From an uncultured Eggerthellaceae bacterium (GTDB taxonomy: Bacteria > Actinomycetota > Coriobacteriia > Coriobacteriales > Eggerthellaceae), in assembly GCA_905234785.1 (NCBI GenBank), contig CAJOIP010000003.1, positions 1 to 64,000 of the forward strand: a stretch of 64,000 nt of DNA, read 5' to 3'. A model generated the notes under the pieces. That model had not been told where the DNA came from. It did no database searches and saw only the letters and a list, made by a program, of their open reading frames with translations. The stretch's first letter is position 1. Each line of letters begins with the position of its first letter. A program made the position numbers and the translations under genes. Positions 16,496-23,856 of this stretch are shown piece by piece.

Positions 16496-17068
16496 ATGTC
16501 AGTCAGCGATCAACATCTCATGTTCGTCGACGACCTCGAAGTATGGGTTATCGAAAAGCCGCGCATCCACCGCATGTGCCTGCGTGTGCAGCCGCCCGAC
16601 GCCCGCATCGAGGTATCGGTTCCATACAGCCGTTTTGCGCCCACATGCGACGAGGAGGTCGCCGACTTCGTCCGCCGCAAGCGCACCTGGCTCGACAAGA
16701 CCGTCGCAAAAACGCTCGTCAGCCCCATGGCGCAAGCAGCAGCCGCCACGCCCGAACAGGTGAAGCAATGGCGCCAGGTGGTCGAGGCCTGCACTCCGCC
16801 GCTCGTCGCGGAATGGGAGCAGATCCTCGGCGTTAAGGCGGAAACCCTTGCGTACCGAAACATGAAAAGCCGATGGGGGAGTTGCCAGCCGACAACCGGC
16901 CGCATCTGCATCAATGTGCGACTGGCGCTCTATCCACCTAAATGCCTCGAATACGTCGTGGTCCACGAGCTCTGCCATCTACTAGTCCGTGGTCACGGCC
17001 CCGACTTCAAAAACCTCATGACCCGCGTCATGCCCGACTGGAAACAACGCCGCGCCAAACTCCGCTAA
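16496..17068 (+). CDS. YgjP-like zinc metallopeptidase domain protein (DUF45)
   Basis: The 190-residue product has the zincin motif HELCH (157-161) with a third ligand H167 in VRGHGPDF, and the family block RNMKSRWGSCQPTTGRICIN (121-140). That is the signature of YgjP/DUF45 proteins, related to SprT and WSS1-type proteases. The substrate is unknown. ATG 16496 lacks a ribosome binding site; a TACCAT 7 nt upstream could be the -10 of a leaderless transcript. The gene is convergent with the next one. Confidence 0.88.
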   Translation: MSVSDQHLMFVDDLEVWVIEKPRIHRMCLRVQPPDARIEVSVPYSRFAPTCDEEVADFVRRKRTWLDKTVAKTLVSPMAQAAAATPEQVKQWRQVVEACTPPLVAEWEQILGVKAETLAYRNMKSRWGSCQPTTGRICINVRLALYPPKCLEYVVVHELCHLLVRGHGPDFKNLMTRVMPDWKQRRAKLR

Positions 17069-17083
17069 CCAGCATGTTCGGAA

Positions 17084-17133
17084 GCCCGACCAGGCGCCAG
17101 ACGACCAACCCGGAGCAAGGTGCCCAATCGGGC
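17084..17133. terminator. Imperfect hairpin between convergent genes
   Basis: GCCCGA (17084-17089) pairs with TCGGGC (17128-17133), with inner GGCGCC/GGTGCC pairing. The segment also carries the AACCCGGAGCAAGG words of family B. It fills the 69-bp gap between two convergent genes. Confidence 0.5.
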
Positions 17134-17137
17134 AACC

Positions 17138-18250
17138 TTAGATCGAGTTCATCTGCGCCAGGACCACGTTGTACCAGTGTTCGGCGTTGGGCGGGCAGTA
17201 CTTGCAGGCAGCTTCCCACGAAATCGTGTAGCCATAGCCGCGCGCCAGGCCGCGCACATGCGCATCGATCGCCTCTTCCCACGAACCCCAGCTCTCGGCG
17301 CCCCAACCCCATGCGTTGTGTGGCAGGAAGCAGTATGCGCCCAGCGAGCTTTCCAGATACGCGATAGCCGGCGACCAGCGCGGGTCGACGCCGTAGTTCC
17401 ATGCGGCTTGGGCGAAAGCGCGCCCCTGACCGGCCAAGGGCGAGCCGTCCAAGTACGAATCGATTCGCGCGGCCCACGAGTTCACAAACGAGCTTTCATC
17501 GGTCGCCCAGTCGGCAGAATCGTTCACGATGGCGTCGGCCGCAGCAGCGGCATCGCCGACGCCGCCGCCAGCGCTTTCGCCGCCCCCGGCAGCAGCGCGT
17601 GCCGCCACATCGGCTTCCGCCTCCTGACGGGCCGCCTCGGCCGCCTTTCGCTGCGCTTCCAGCCGCGCTTCTTGTGCAGCCGTTAGCGCCCGCTCGGCAT
17701 CAGCCGCCCGCGCATCGGCGGCCGACTTCGCTTCCTCCAGCTCGTCCTCCTCGGCGTCGAGTTCCGCCTTTAGCTCGTTCAATCGCGCAATCTCCGCCAC
17801 GTTCGTCGTGGTCACCCGGTTCACGTAATCCAAGCTCGTCATGAAATCGAAGAACGAATCCGCGCTCAACAGCAAGTCGATAAGCCCAAGCCGCTGCTGT
17901 TCGAACTTGTACAGCTCGCGCGCCGCCGCATCGCTGCGCGCCTGCTGCAGGGGAATGGCCTCTTCCAGTTCGGCGATGCGCGCTCGGTTCTCTTCCAGCG
18001 AAGCACCCGCCGATTCCGCGGCTTCCAGAGCCTCGTCGTAAGCCGCCGCCGTGCGTTCCACTTCCAACTGGAAAGCGTCGGCCGAAGGATCGGTGTCGAT
18101 GTCTTCCGCGAAGGCCGTTTCGTAACGCGAGTGGAAGAGGGGAGAGGCGATGAAGCAAAGCGAAAGCGCCAGCGTCGCCAAGAGCGCGTCCGCCAGAACC
18201 GCGCGTGCGCCGTCGATGGCCCGCGCCAGATGTCGTGCGTTTTCTACCAC
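17138..18250 (-). CDS. Secreted PcsB/CwlO-like coiled-coil protein with C-terminal lysozyme-like domain (paralogue 1)
   Basis: The 370-residue product has an N-terminal hydrophobic segment (about 20-37, signal or anchor). A long coiled coil follows (about 55-215); it includes LLLSADSFFDFMTSLDYVNR, which resembles the hinge of PcsB/CwlO coils controlled by FtsEX. A Gly/Ala linker leads to a C-terminal globular domain (about 255-370). That domain contains RWSPAIAYLESSLGAYC, where E300 is in the position of a lysozyme/transglycosylase catalytic Glu, and NAWGWG. C307, C349 and C352 could form a disulfide. It probably cleaves or remodels peptidoglycan. The start is GTG 18250, the only one giving a signal segment; TATAAT lies at 18287-18292. 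A paralogue lies upstream. Confidence 0.75.
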   Translation of the reverse strand: MVENARHLARAIDGARAVLADALLATLALSLCFIASPLFHSRYETAFAEDIDTDPSADAFQLEVERTAAAYDEALEAAESAGASLEENRARIAELEEAIPLQQARSDAAARELYKFEQQRLGLIDLLLSADSFFDFMTSLDYVNRVTTTNVAEIARLNELKAELDAEEDELEEAKSAADARAADAERALTAAQEARLEAQRKAAEAARQEAEADVAARAAAGGGESAGGGVGDAAAAADAIVNDSADWATDESSFVNSWAARIDSYLDGSPLAGQGRAFAQAAWNYGVDPRWSPAIAYLESSLGAYCFLPHNAWGWGAESWGSWEEAIDAHVRGLARGYGYTISWEAACKYCPPNAEHWYNVVLAQMNSI

Positions 18251-18286
18251 GTTTGAGCTGCTTTCGATACCGCGTTTGCTTCATCA

Positions 18287-18319
18287 ATTATAAGAAACGG
18301 ATTCGTGCGAATCCGTTTC
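18287..18319 (-). promoter_or_regulatory. Promoter element and perfect palindrome before paralogue 1
   Basis: TATAAT (minus strand, 18287-18292) is followed upstream by GAAACGGATTCG (18294-18305), TG and CGAATCCGTTTC (18308-18319), a perfect 12-bp inverted repeat. It could be an operator in the -10/-35 spacer, or the end of the upstream paralogue's transcript. GC-rich degenerate CCGAGCCGCCCGG repeats fill about 18380-18450. Confidence 0.5.
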
Positions 18320-18453
18320 CCACATACAGAACGCAGAACCGCGAGGCGGGGGCCCTGCGCCGAGCGGCAATCTACACCCGGTTCCAGTCCGAGATGAGCC
18401 GCCCGGCCCAGCCCGAGCCGTCTGGTCCGACCCGGTCCGAGCCGCCCGGCCTG

Positions 18454-19470
18454 CTAAATCGACTTCATCTCGGAAGAGGTTTTCTCGTACCAAGAATCGG
18501 GAGACGAGCAGTATTTTTCCGCCGCCGCCTTTGAGATCGTGTATCCGTAGCCTTCGGAAAGCCCGCGTACGTGCGCGTCGATGGCCTCTTCCCACGAGCG
18601 CCACTCCGATGCAAGCCCGTAAGGGTCGGAATCGGCTGCGCCCCACCCCCATGCGTTATACGGCCGGATGCAGTACGCCCCTTTCGAGCTTTCCGTGTTC
18701 GCAATCGCCGGCGACCAGCGCGGGTCGACGCAGTAGCGCCACGAAGCCTGCGCGAAGGCAGCCCCCTGGCCATCGAGCGCCGACCCGGCCAGGTACGCGT
18801 CGATCCGCGGCGCCCATTCGGCCACGAACTCCTCTTCGGTTTGGTACCAATTGGCATCGTCGCTCAACGCGCCTTCGCCAGCTTGACCAGCGCTTTGCCG
18901 CGCCGCACGCGCCGCCTGCGCAGAATCGAGCGCCATCGAGGCCATGTTCATCACGGCATCCGATTCCGCTCTCGACGCCTCCAGCTTTTCGCGTGCCTGT
19001 TCCAGCCGGTCTTTCGCGTCCAGCAGCTCGTTGATCGTTTCCAGATTCTCGCGGCTCACGCTTTCGATGTATTTCGCCTGATCAACGAAGCCGTCGATCG
19101 TCTGCGAGCTCAAAAGCATCTCGATGATGCCATAGCGCCCTTGCTGCATCTTGTACAGCTCCCGCATCGCAGCATCGCTGCGCCTTTGCTGCTCGGGAAT
19201 CTTCGCTTCCAGCGCATCGGCTCGAATCTGGTTCGCGGCGGCCTTGAAATCGCTAACCAGCGCCACCGACCGCGCTGTCTCGTATGCGTCTGTCAGAATC
19301 TCGATTTCGGTTTTGTGTTCCGCCGAATCGAACCCGCCGGCAGGTGCGGCGTAAAGCGTATCGGCGGCTTCGGCGGAAGAGGCGGAAAGGGGGGCAAGGG
19401 GAATTGCGCCGCCAGCTGCCAGCGCTGCGCAGACAGCCCCGCACATACCTATATAGATGCCCCGTTTCAT
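18454..19470 (-). CDS. Secreted PcsB/CwlO-like coiled-coil protein with C-terminal lysozyme-like domain (paralogue 2)
   Basis: The product has 338 residues from MKRGIYIGMCG. A signal peptide (about 1-36, ending SSAEA-AD) leads to a coiled coil (about 55-195) with LLSSQTIDGFVDQAKYIESV. A lysozyme-like domain follows (about 215-338) with RWSPAIANTESSKGAYC (E260 in the catalytic position), NAWGWG and WEEAIDAHVRGL. The domain order and core motifs match the neighbouring paralogue, so the pair arose by tandem duplication. It has an extra loop, ADSDPYGLASEWR. The frame is open to 19977, but TATAAT lies 9 nt before the ATG at 19470, so a leaderless start is likely. ATG 19479 is an alternative. Confidence 0.75.
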   Translation of the reverse strand: MKRGIYIGMCGAVCAALAAGGAIPLAPLSASSAEAADTLYAAPAGGFDSAEHKTEIEILTDAYETARSVALVSDFKAAANQIRADALEAKIPEQQRRSDAAMRELYKMQQGRYGIIEMLLSSQTIDGFVDQAKYIESVSRENLETINELLDAKDRLEQAREKLEASRAESDAVMNMASMALDSAQAARAARQSAGQAGEGALSDDANWYQTEEEFVAEWAPRIDAYLAGSALDGQGAAFAQASWRYCVDPRWSPAIANTESSKGAYCIRPYNAWGWGAADSDPYGLASEWRSWEEAIDAHVRGLSEGYGYTISKAAAEKYCSSPDSWYEKTSSEMKSI

Positions 19471-19517
19471 AGGTTGCATATTATAAACGAGCATGTCCGC
19501 CCGGTTTCGAACCGTTG

Positions 19518-20435
19518 CTAATGTGCGAAGAACTTCTTCATGCTCTTGATCGTGATGAGCTCGTCGCAATCGGCGCCTTCGGGGGCGTCGGCGCGTTTTC
19601 GGGCCTTGCGCCACGGAGCCTGCGATCGCGTTTCCCGGCATAGGGCGCTGCCGCTTAAATCGCCGTACTTTTGGAAGACGAAATCGACCTCCGCCATGCA
19701 TTGCGCGTGAAGCTGGCCGGCATCGGCTTGGCTGTCGCTTTGGGCACCGACCGCGCCTGCGCTGCCTGCTCCTGAGCCACGCGACCGCGTGAACGTTTCC
19801 TGGATGCTGGCGAACGAATACGCTTCGCGAATGGGGCGGTACTCGGGCCCGTATGCGGCGGCAGTCGGCTGGCTGCTGAACAGGGGGTCGCCCAGGTGGG
19901 CCGTGCTCCACCCCTGTACCAGGTATACGAGGGCTTGTAACGCGTGCGGCGTCAGCTCGCCTTCCGCGAGGACGCACAGGCGGTCTGCGATTTCGAACAT
20001 GACCATGCTGTCGGGGCTCTGCTCGGAAAGAATGTCGTCAAGTGCATTGCGACTGCGCCGGTAAGCCACATCGGTGATGACGCCCTGGGCGCGCCCCCGT
20101 TCAAGCAGCCGGGCGAAGGCAGCGGGCTCTTCAAGCAAATGGCGCAGCTCGTTGGCGTGCTCTTGGTTGGGCGTGCATCCGTCGAGTAGCCGCGTATAGG
20201 TCAACTCGCCCCATCCGAGCAGCTTCGAGAGGGGCCTTTTCCCTATAGCGTACCTTCTGGGAATCTCCGCGATCTGTTCGGGTGTGATTCGCGCGGGCGG
20301 ATTTGGTTCGCGCGTGCTCGGCGAAGGCTCTGCCGGCGCACTTTCGGGCGCCTCGCCCTCTTCGCGAGCGGCCTTTCCCAAATCCAGCTTGGCGACGTTG
20401 CCGCGCTCTCGACGTGCTTTCTTCGCTTTGCCCAT
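19518..20435 (-). CDS. HTH plus Panacea (SocA/DUF4065)-type protein, antitoxin-like
   Basis: The product has 305 residues. After a basic/proline-rich N-terminus (1-48), a HTH-like segment (about 50-105) reads RPLSKLLGWGELTYTRLLDG, similar to MqsA/HigA-type antitoxin HTHs. A Panacea-like domain follows (about 145-275) with LTPHALQALVYLVQGWSTAH and YGPEYRPI, matching the LxKLxYYxQGW ... YGPV pattern of that family. Panacea proteins are known as antitoxins for many toxins, but no obvious toxin lies beside this gene. A strong GGGGGGAG site precedes ATG 20435, and GTATCA repeats overlap its likely promoter, which suggests autorepression. The domain assignment is by motif only. Confidence 0.65.
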   Translation of the reverse strand: MGKAKKARRERGNVAKLDLGKAAREEGEAPESAPAEPSPSTREPNPPARITPEQIAEIPRRYAIGKRPLSKLLGWGELTYTRLLDGCTPNQEHANELRHLLEEPAAFARLLERGRAQGVITDVAYRRSRNALDDILSEQSPDSMVMFEIADRLCVLAEGELTPHALQALVYLVQGWSTAHLGDPLFSSQPTAAAYGPEYRPIREAYSFASIQETFTRSRGSGAGSAGAVGAQSDSQADAGQLHAQCMAEVDFVFQKYGDLSGSALCRETRSQAPWRKARKRADAPEGADCDELITIKSMKKFFAH

Positions 20436-20456
20436 GCGCTCCCCCCGAGTTTGCTC

Positions 20457-20480
20457 GTATCAGAACGAGTATCATGATAC
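20457..20480. promoter_or_regulatory. GTATCA operator of the HTH-Panacea gene
   Basis: Direct copies of GTATCA start at 20457 and 20469, 12 bp apart. The second is half of the perfect palindrome GTATCATGATAC (20469-20480). On the minus strand TATCAT within it could be the -10, with TTCACC 17 bp upstream as the -35. A repressor here would block the promoter. Confidence 0.55.
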
Positions 20481-20535
20481 ATCTTGGGATGGCACGGGTG
20501 AAGAACACCCCGTCCGAAAAAGGCGTTTAGGGCCA

Positions 20536-22110
20536 TTAGGCCCAATACGGGGCGTACGCCTTGTACTTTGGGGCCGCTTCTGGATCGACGACGCGTACCA
20601 ATCCGCGCTGCGAGGCTTCTTTTATAAGCCGCGAAATCTGGGCGGAGTTCGATTCCTCCACGCCGAATCTCTCACGCAGGCTTCCGTTTGTCAGATATGC
20701 GCCGTGCGAGTACTGGTTGAACGCATGCCAGTAGGTGGCGATGAGCCGCTGTTCCGGCGTCAGGTCTTTGAATGGCTTGCTGGGGTGAAGCGTCACGCGC
20801 ACGCGCTTCGGGCCCTCCTCGGCGTGCTTGTTGGCCATGAGGGTGGAAGGCGCTTCGGGAGGCTTCGCGAGGAATTCCGTGTACGCCTCGACGGGTTTTG
20901 CGAATTGTAGCTGCTTCAGCTCGTGCTTCTCGCTTTCGCTGAACAATGGAATCGGGGCTTGGTGAAGGTCGCAGCTTTCGAGAATGGCGCCCCAACCGCT
21001 TCGAGGGGTGGGCCTTGTTCGGTATTGGCGCAGCAACTGGACAAGGGGGTTGCCCTCGCTGCGAATGGCGTCGTTTGCGATTTGGGGAAGGGGGGCGTCA
21101 AGCCTTCCAATGTTCGAAACCTCGATCCTGTCCGAAAACACCTCGACGAGCGGACCGGCGCCAGGCAGGTATTCGGGGTTCAGCACGAATGCGTTCGAGA
21201 GCAGGTCGCTTTGAATGTTGCGATCGAGAAGCTGGATGCTTTGGTGCGCAGCGGCGTTGGCGATGACTTCGCGCAATGCAGCGATGGGGTACAGCGCCGC
21301 TTTCGTTTGGTCGCCCGAAGCGGCGTCTTCCAGATGCGCGCGTATCCACAAGCATGCGGAATCGATCGACGCTGCGTAGCCGGTGTCGAATCGGCGAGTA
21401 GCAATCGCTTCGGCGCGTCCGATTCCGCGGTAGATGACGGCCTGTATGGCGAGGCGGTCGAGCGAATCGAACATGCGCAGATCGTGTCCCGTTGCGAGTG
21501 CCCCCAGGTTCGTGATGGTGGCTACCTCCCCTTGCGTCGAGAGCAGTTTCATGCGGCTGAGCATATCGACGATTTGCGAAGCCTCGTCGGGAATGGGCAG
21601 CGAGAGCGAGCGGTAGAGAGACTGCCAATCGAGAAGGTCGAGCGCATAGGACCGATTGAGGCTGTCGGTGGCTGCGCCATACCAGCCGTTGCCCGTTGCC
21701 GGTGTGGGTTGCGCCACGGGGGCGTGTCCATCGCCGTTCGCGTTGGGGGCACCGGCGAGCTCGATTTTCATGATGACGATTCGCTTGCCTTTGAACGTTC
21801 CCTCGGCAAACGCCGCCTTGCCAGAGCTCCGCACGGCGCCGCTCAGGTACTGCGCGTATGTCGCGCCCTCCAAGAATTCCACCTGGGGGTCGAACCTCGT
21901 CCCCCGGATCTTTTTCTTCTTTCGTGAAATGCCCCAAATGCGAAAGCAGGTGCGCGCGGAGGCTTTTAACGCCGATTCCGCCAGACGGCGCACGATGGCG
22001 GCTTCCTCGTGGATTTCGCCGAAGCGTGCGTTGAAGGACACGCGATCCTTCGATTTGCCGTCGTCGATTTCGAGCAGCCGTTCAACAAGTTTTGAGAATT
22101 TCGAAGTCAT
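20536..22110 (-). CDS. AlbA_2 plus HATPase_c_4 (RecG-like) regulator with C-terminal winged helix
   Basis: The product has 524 residues from MTSKFSKL. The N-terminal region (about 28-120) resembles the AlbA_2/Schlafen-like domain. The middle (about 275-390) has REVIANAAAHQS and VEVFSDRIEVSNIGRL, the hallmarks of the HATPase_c_4 domain of so-called ATP-dependent DNA helicase RecG-like proteins. The C-terminus (about 460-524) is a winged helix with NSAQISRLIKEASQRGLVR. Such proteins are thought to be transcription regulators or defence-linked; the function is unproven. ATG 22110 follows GAAGGGG and lies about 20 nt from the predicted transcription start, so the frame's upstream extension to 22200 is rejected. 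Confidence 0.7.
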   Translation of the reverse strand: MTSKFSKLVERLLEIDDGKSKDRVSFNARFGEIHEEAAIVRRLAESALKASARTCFRIWGISRKKKKIRGTRFDPQVEFLEGATYAQYLSGAVRSSGKAAFAEGTFKGKRIVIMKIELAGAPNANGDGHAPVAQPTPATGNGWYGAATDSLNRSYALDLLDWQSLYRSLSLPIPDEASQIVDMLSRMKLLSTQGEVATITNLGALATGHDLRMFDSLDRLAIQAVIYRGIGRAEAIATRRFDTGYAASIDSACLWIRAHLEDAASGDQTKAALYPIAALREVIANAAAHQSIQLLDRNIQSDLLSNAFVLNPEYLPGAGPLVEVFSDRIEVSNIGRLDAPLPQIANDAIRSEGNPLVQLLRQYRTRPTPRSGWGAILESCDLHQAPIPLFSESEKHELKQLQFAKPVEAYTEFLAKPPEAPSTLMANKHAEEGPKRVRVTLHPSKPFKDLTPEQRLIATYWHAFNQYSHGAYLTNGSLRERFGVEESNSAQISRLIKEASQRGLVRVVDPEAAPKYKAYAPYWA

Positions 22111-22136
22111 CAGGCGCCCCTTCAAAAGCAAGTTAA

Positions 22137-22164
22137 AGTGTATTGATATTCGAATTAAATGCAA
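22137..22164 (-). promoter_or_regulatory. Promoter of the AlbA_2/HATPase gene
   Basis: On the minus strand TTGCAT (22159-22164) and TACACT (22137-22142) are 16 bp apart. The region 22165-22290 upstream is very AT-rich, unlike its surroundings. 22290-22440 is GC-rich and holds no gene or strong structure that I can see. Confidence 0.55.
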
Positions 22165-22443
22165 GATGAAAGAGATAAGCCTGAAAAAAGAAAGAATCAA
22201 GTAATTAAAAAGCAGCTTAAAAAAAGTGAAAATCCGCTAAGAATCAAATGAATCTTAAATTCTGAATATAAAAAGCAAAAACGAAAGTTGCGGTGCCGAA
22301 TGACGCGGGACGCCTCGATCGTCGTGAAAATGCCGCCAAGCGTTGCCGCCGCCGGGTTCTGACGCCTTAAGTCGCCAGGCTAGATCGGCTGGGTCATCTA
22401 CGTCCTACCAGCGAAGATTTACGCCGGGAATCCAATTTTGTCG

Positions 22444-22471
22444 TTGAAATTGGACAAATAAACGCTATAGT
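22444..22471 (+). promoter_or_regulatory. Promoter of the lysine-rich winged-helix gene
   Basis: TTGAAA (22444-22449) and TATAGT (22466-22471) are 16 bp apart. A start near 22478 excludes the open-frame start at 22470 and supports the GTG at 22521. Confidence 0.6.
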
Positions 22472-22520
22472 GTTGCCAATTGCAATTGCACCACTTAAAC
22501 GAACCACGCAAAGGAATATT

Positions 22521-23702
22521 GTGTCCAGGCCCAAACGCAGCCGTAAATCAAAGTCGGGCGATTATTCGAGCGCGTCTTACAAGCTTCAACATATGAAGCG
22601 CTCGACAAATTGCTTCATCTTCACAATCCGAGACGACAAAGGGCGTATCTGCTCTGTTGCCCTGCGTCCCGACGCCATTGCCGGGATTCCCGATAAAGAC
22701 ATCCAGAGGGCCTCGAAGTTCTTACGCGACACGTCATTGGGCAAGAAATCGGGCGCGAAGCGTCGCGAAAAAGCCCTGAAGACGTTACGTCGGTTGACGG
22801 ACATTGCGCTCGAGGAGCTTTCCCAACTTGCCGACTTAGCCGAAAGCGGAGCCGCCGTCATAGCGGCGGGCGCCGATGCGGGCGCTCCGTACGAGAAGGC
22901 GAACGACAAGTCGGCCGGCAAGAAACATAAGGGCGGCAAGAAAGGCAAGCACGACAAAAAGGGGAAGGACAAGAAAGGCAAGAAGAAGGGTTCCTCGCAC
23001 GACAAGAAGAGGGGATCGAAGCATTCCGGCAAGGATCGCAAGGCGCGCAAGGACGCATATGTCGATGCCAACGACACGAGCCTCATCCCGCGCGAAATCT
23101 CGCAGAAGCTGGGCAAGAAGGCCACGAAGCGAATCGAGAAAATGCTGCGCTCCGCGATCGAGCGTGAACTTGCCTATATCCTGGAACAGGAAGCGCGGAA
23201 ATGGACGCGCCTGACCATCGAGACTGCGGGCATCGGCGAGCGCCGGCCCGCGGAAAGCAGGCGCGGAGAATCCGAGCCCGCGCCAGCCGAACGCCGCCGC
23301 CAGCCTTCCACGCAAGACAGCCCCTACGTTGCGTCAACCCTCTACGGCGATGAGAGGCGCAAGCCCGACGCCGAGTATGGCAGTCCGTGCGGTTGCGCAC
23401 TCGAAGGCGAAGCCGGCGATCCCGGAAGCTCCTCCATGTTGATGCGAGGCCTCTCCGTTTGCAAAGACGAGCAAGAGGAGAAGCCCCGCATAAGGGAAGA
23501 CGCCTTCGACGCGCCGAGCGCGAAGGAGCAGGCGGTCCTCGAGTTCCTGAGGAAGAACCCCACCGCCACGCAATCGAACATCGCTCAGGCGTTGTACATC
23601 TCGCGCAGCACAGTGGCCGATTACACCGCGTCACTGCAGGCGAGGGGCCTGCTGGCTCGCGAGGGGTCTCGCAGGGCGGGCCATTGGGTTATCCCCGTGT
23701 AA
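22521..23702 (+). CDS. Lysine-rich protein with C-terminal winged-helix DNA-binding domain
   Basis: I do not recognise a family for the whole 393-residue product. GTG 22521 follows AAAGGA at 6 nt and gives MSRPKRSRKSKSG. The first 110 residues look globular. A tract at about 133-175 is almost only Lys, Gly, Asp, Ser and His (KKHKGGKKGKHDKKGKDKKG is typical), resembling histone-like tails. A helical segment follows (EKMLRSAIERELAYILEQEA), then a low-complexity region. The C-terminus (about 332-393) is a winged helix: TATQSNIAQALYISRSTVAD. This end resembles the winged helix of AlbA_2/RecG-like regulators such as the divergent neighbour. A DNA-binding regulator is inferred. Confidence 0.6.
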   Translation: MSRPKRSRKSKSGDYSSASYKLQHMKRSTNCFIFTIRDDKGRICSVALRPDAIAGIPDKDIQRASKFLRDTSLGKKSGAKRREKALKTLRRLTDIALEELSQLADLAESGAAVIAAGADAGAPYEKANDKSAGKKHKGGKKGKHDKKGKDKKGKKKGSSHDKKRGSKHSGKDRKARKDAYVDANDTSLIPREISQKLGKKATKRIEKMLRSAIERELAYILEQEARKWTRLTIETAGIGERRPAESRRGESEPAPAERRRQPSTQDSPYVASTLYGDERRKPDAEYGSPCGCALEGEAGDPGSSSMLMRGLSVCKDEQEEKPRIREDAFDAPSAKEQAVLEFLRKNPTATQSNIAQALYISRSTVADYTASLQARGLLAREGSRRAGHWVIPV

Positions 23703-23788
23703 ACGTTGAGCGCCGATCGGCTTTGCGACGGGCAGGCGCGCGGCGTTTTCGCGCGTGTGGCGCGTAACGTCGGAATCGGGCGTGTTGA

Positions 23789-23794
23789 TATAAT
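23789..23794 (+). promoter_or_regulatory. -10 element upstream of the Glu-Pro linker membrane protein
   Basis: TATAAT lies 62 bp before the ATG at 23857. There is no strong -35. Confidence 0.4.
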
Positions 23795-23856
23795 CAGGCG
23801 GAGGTCGCAGGACAGCTCGACCACCTGCCGAATGCCTGGAAGGACAGGTTCGTCAT

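Noticed and set aside
20284-20910. 208-codon plus-strand ORF spanning the HTH-Panacea start
   Set aside because: It crosses the operator region and the end of the AlbA_2 gene in antisense and shows no domain.
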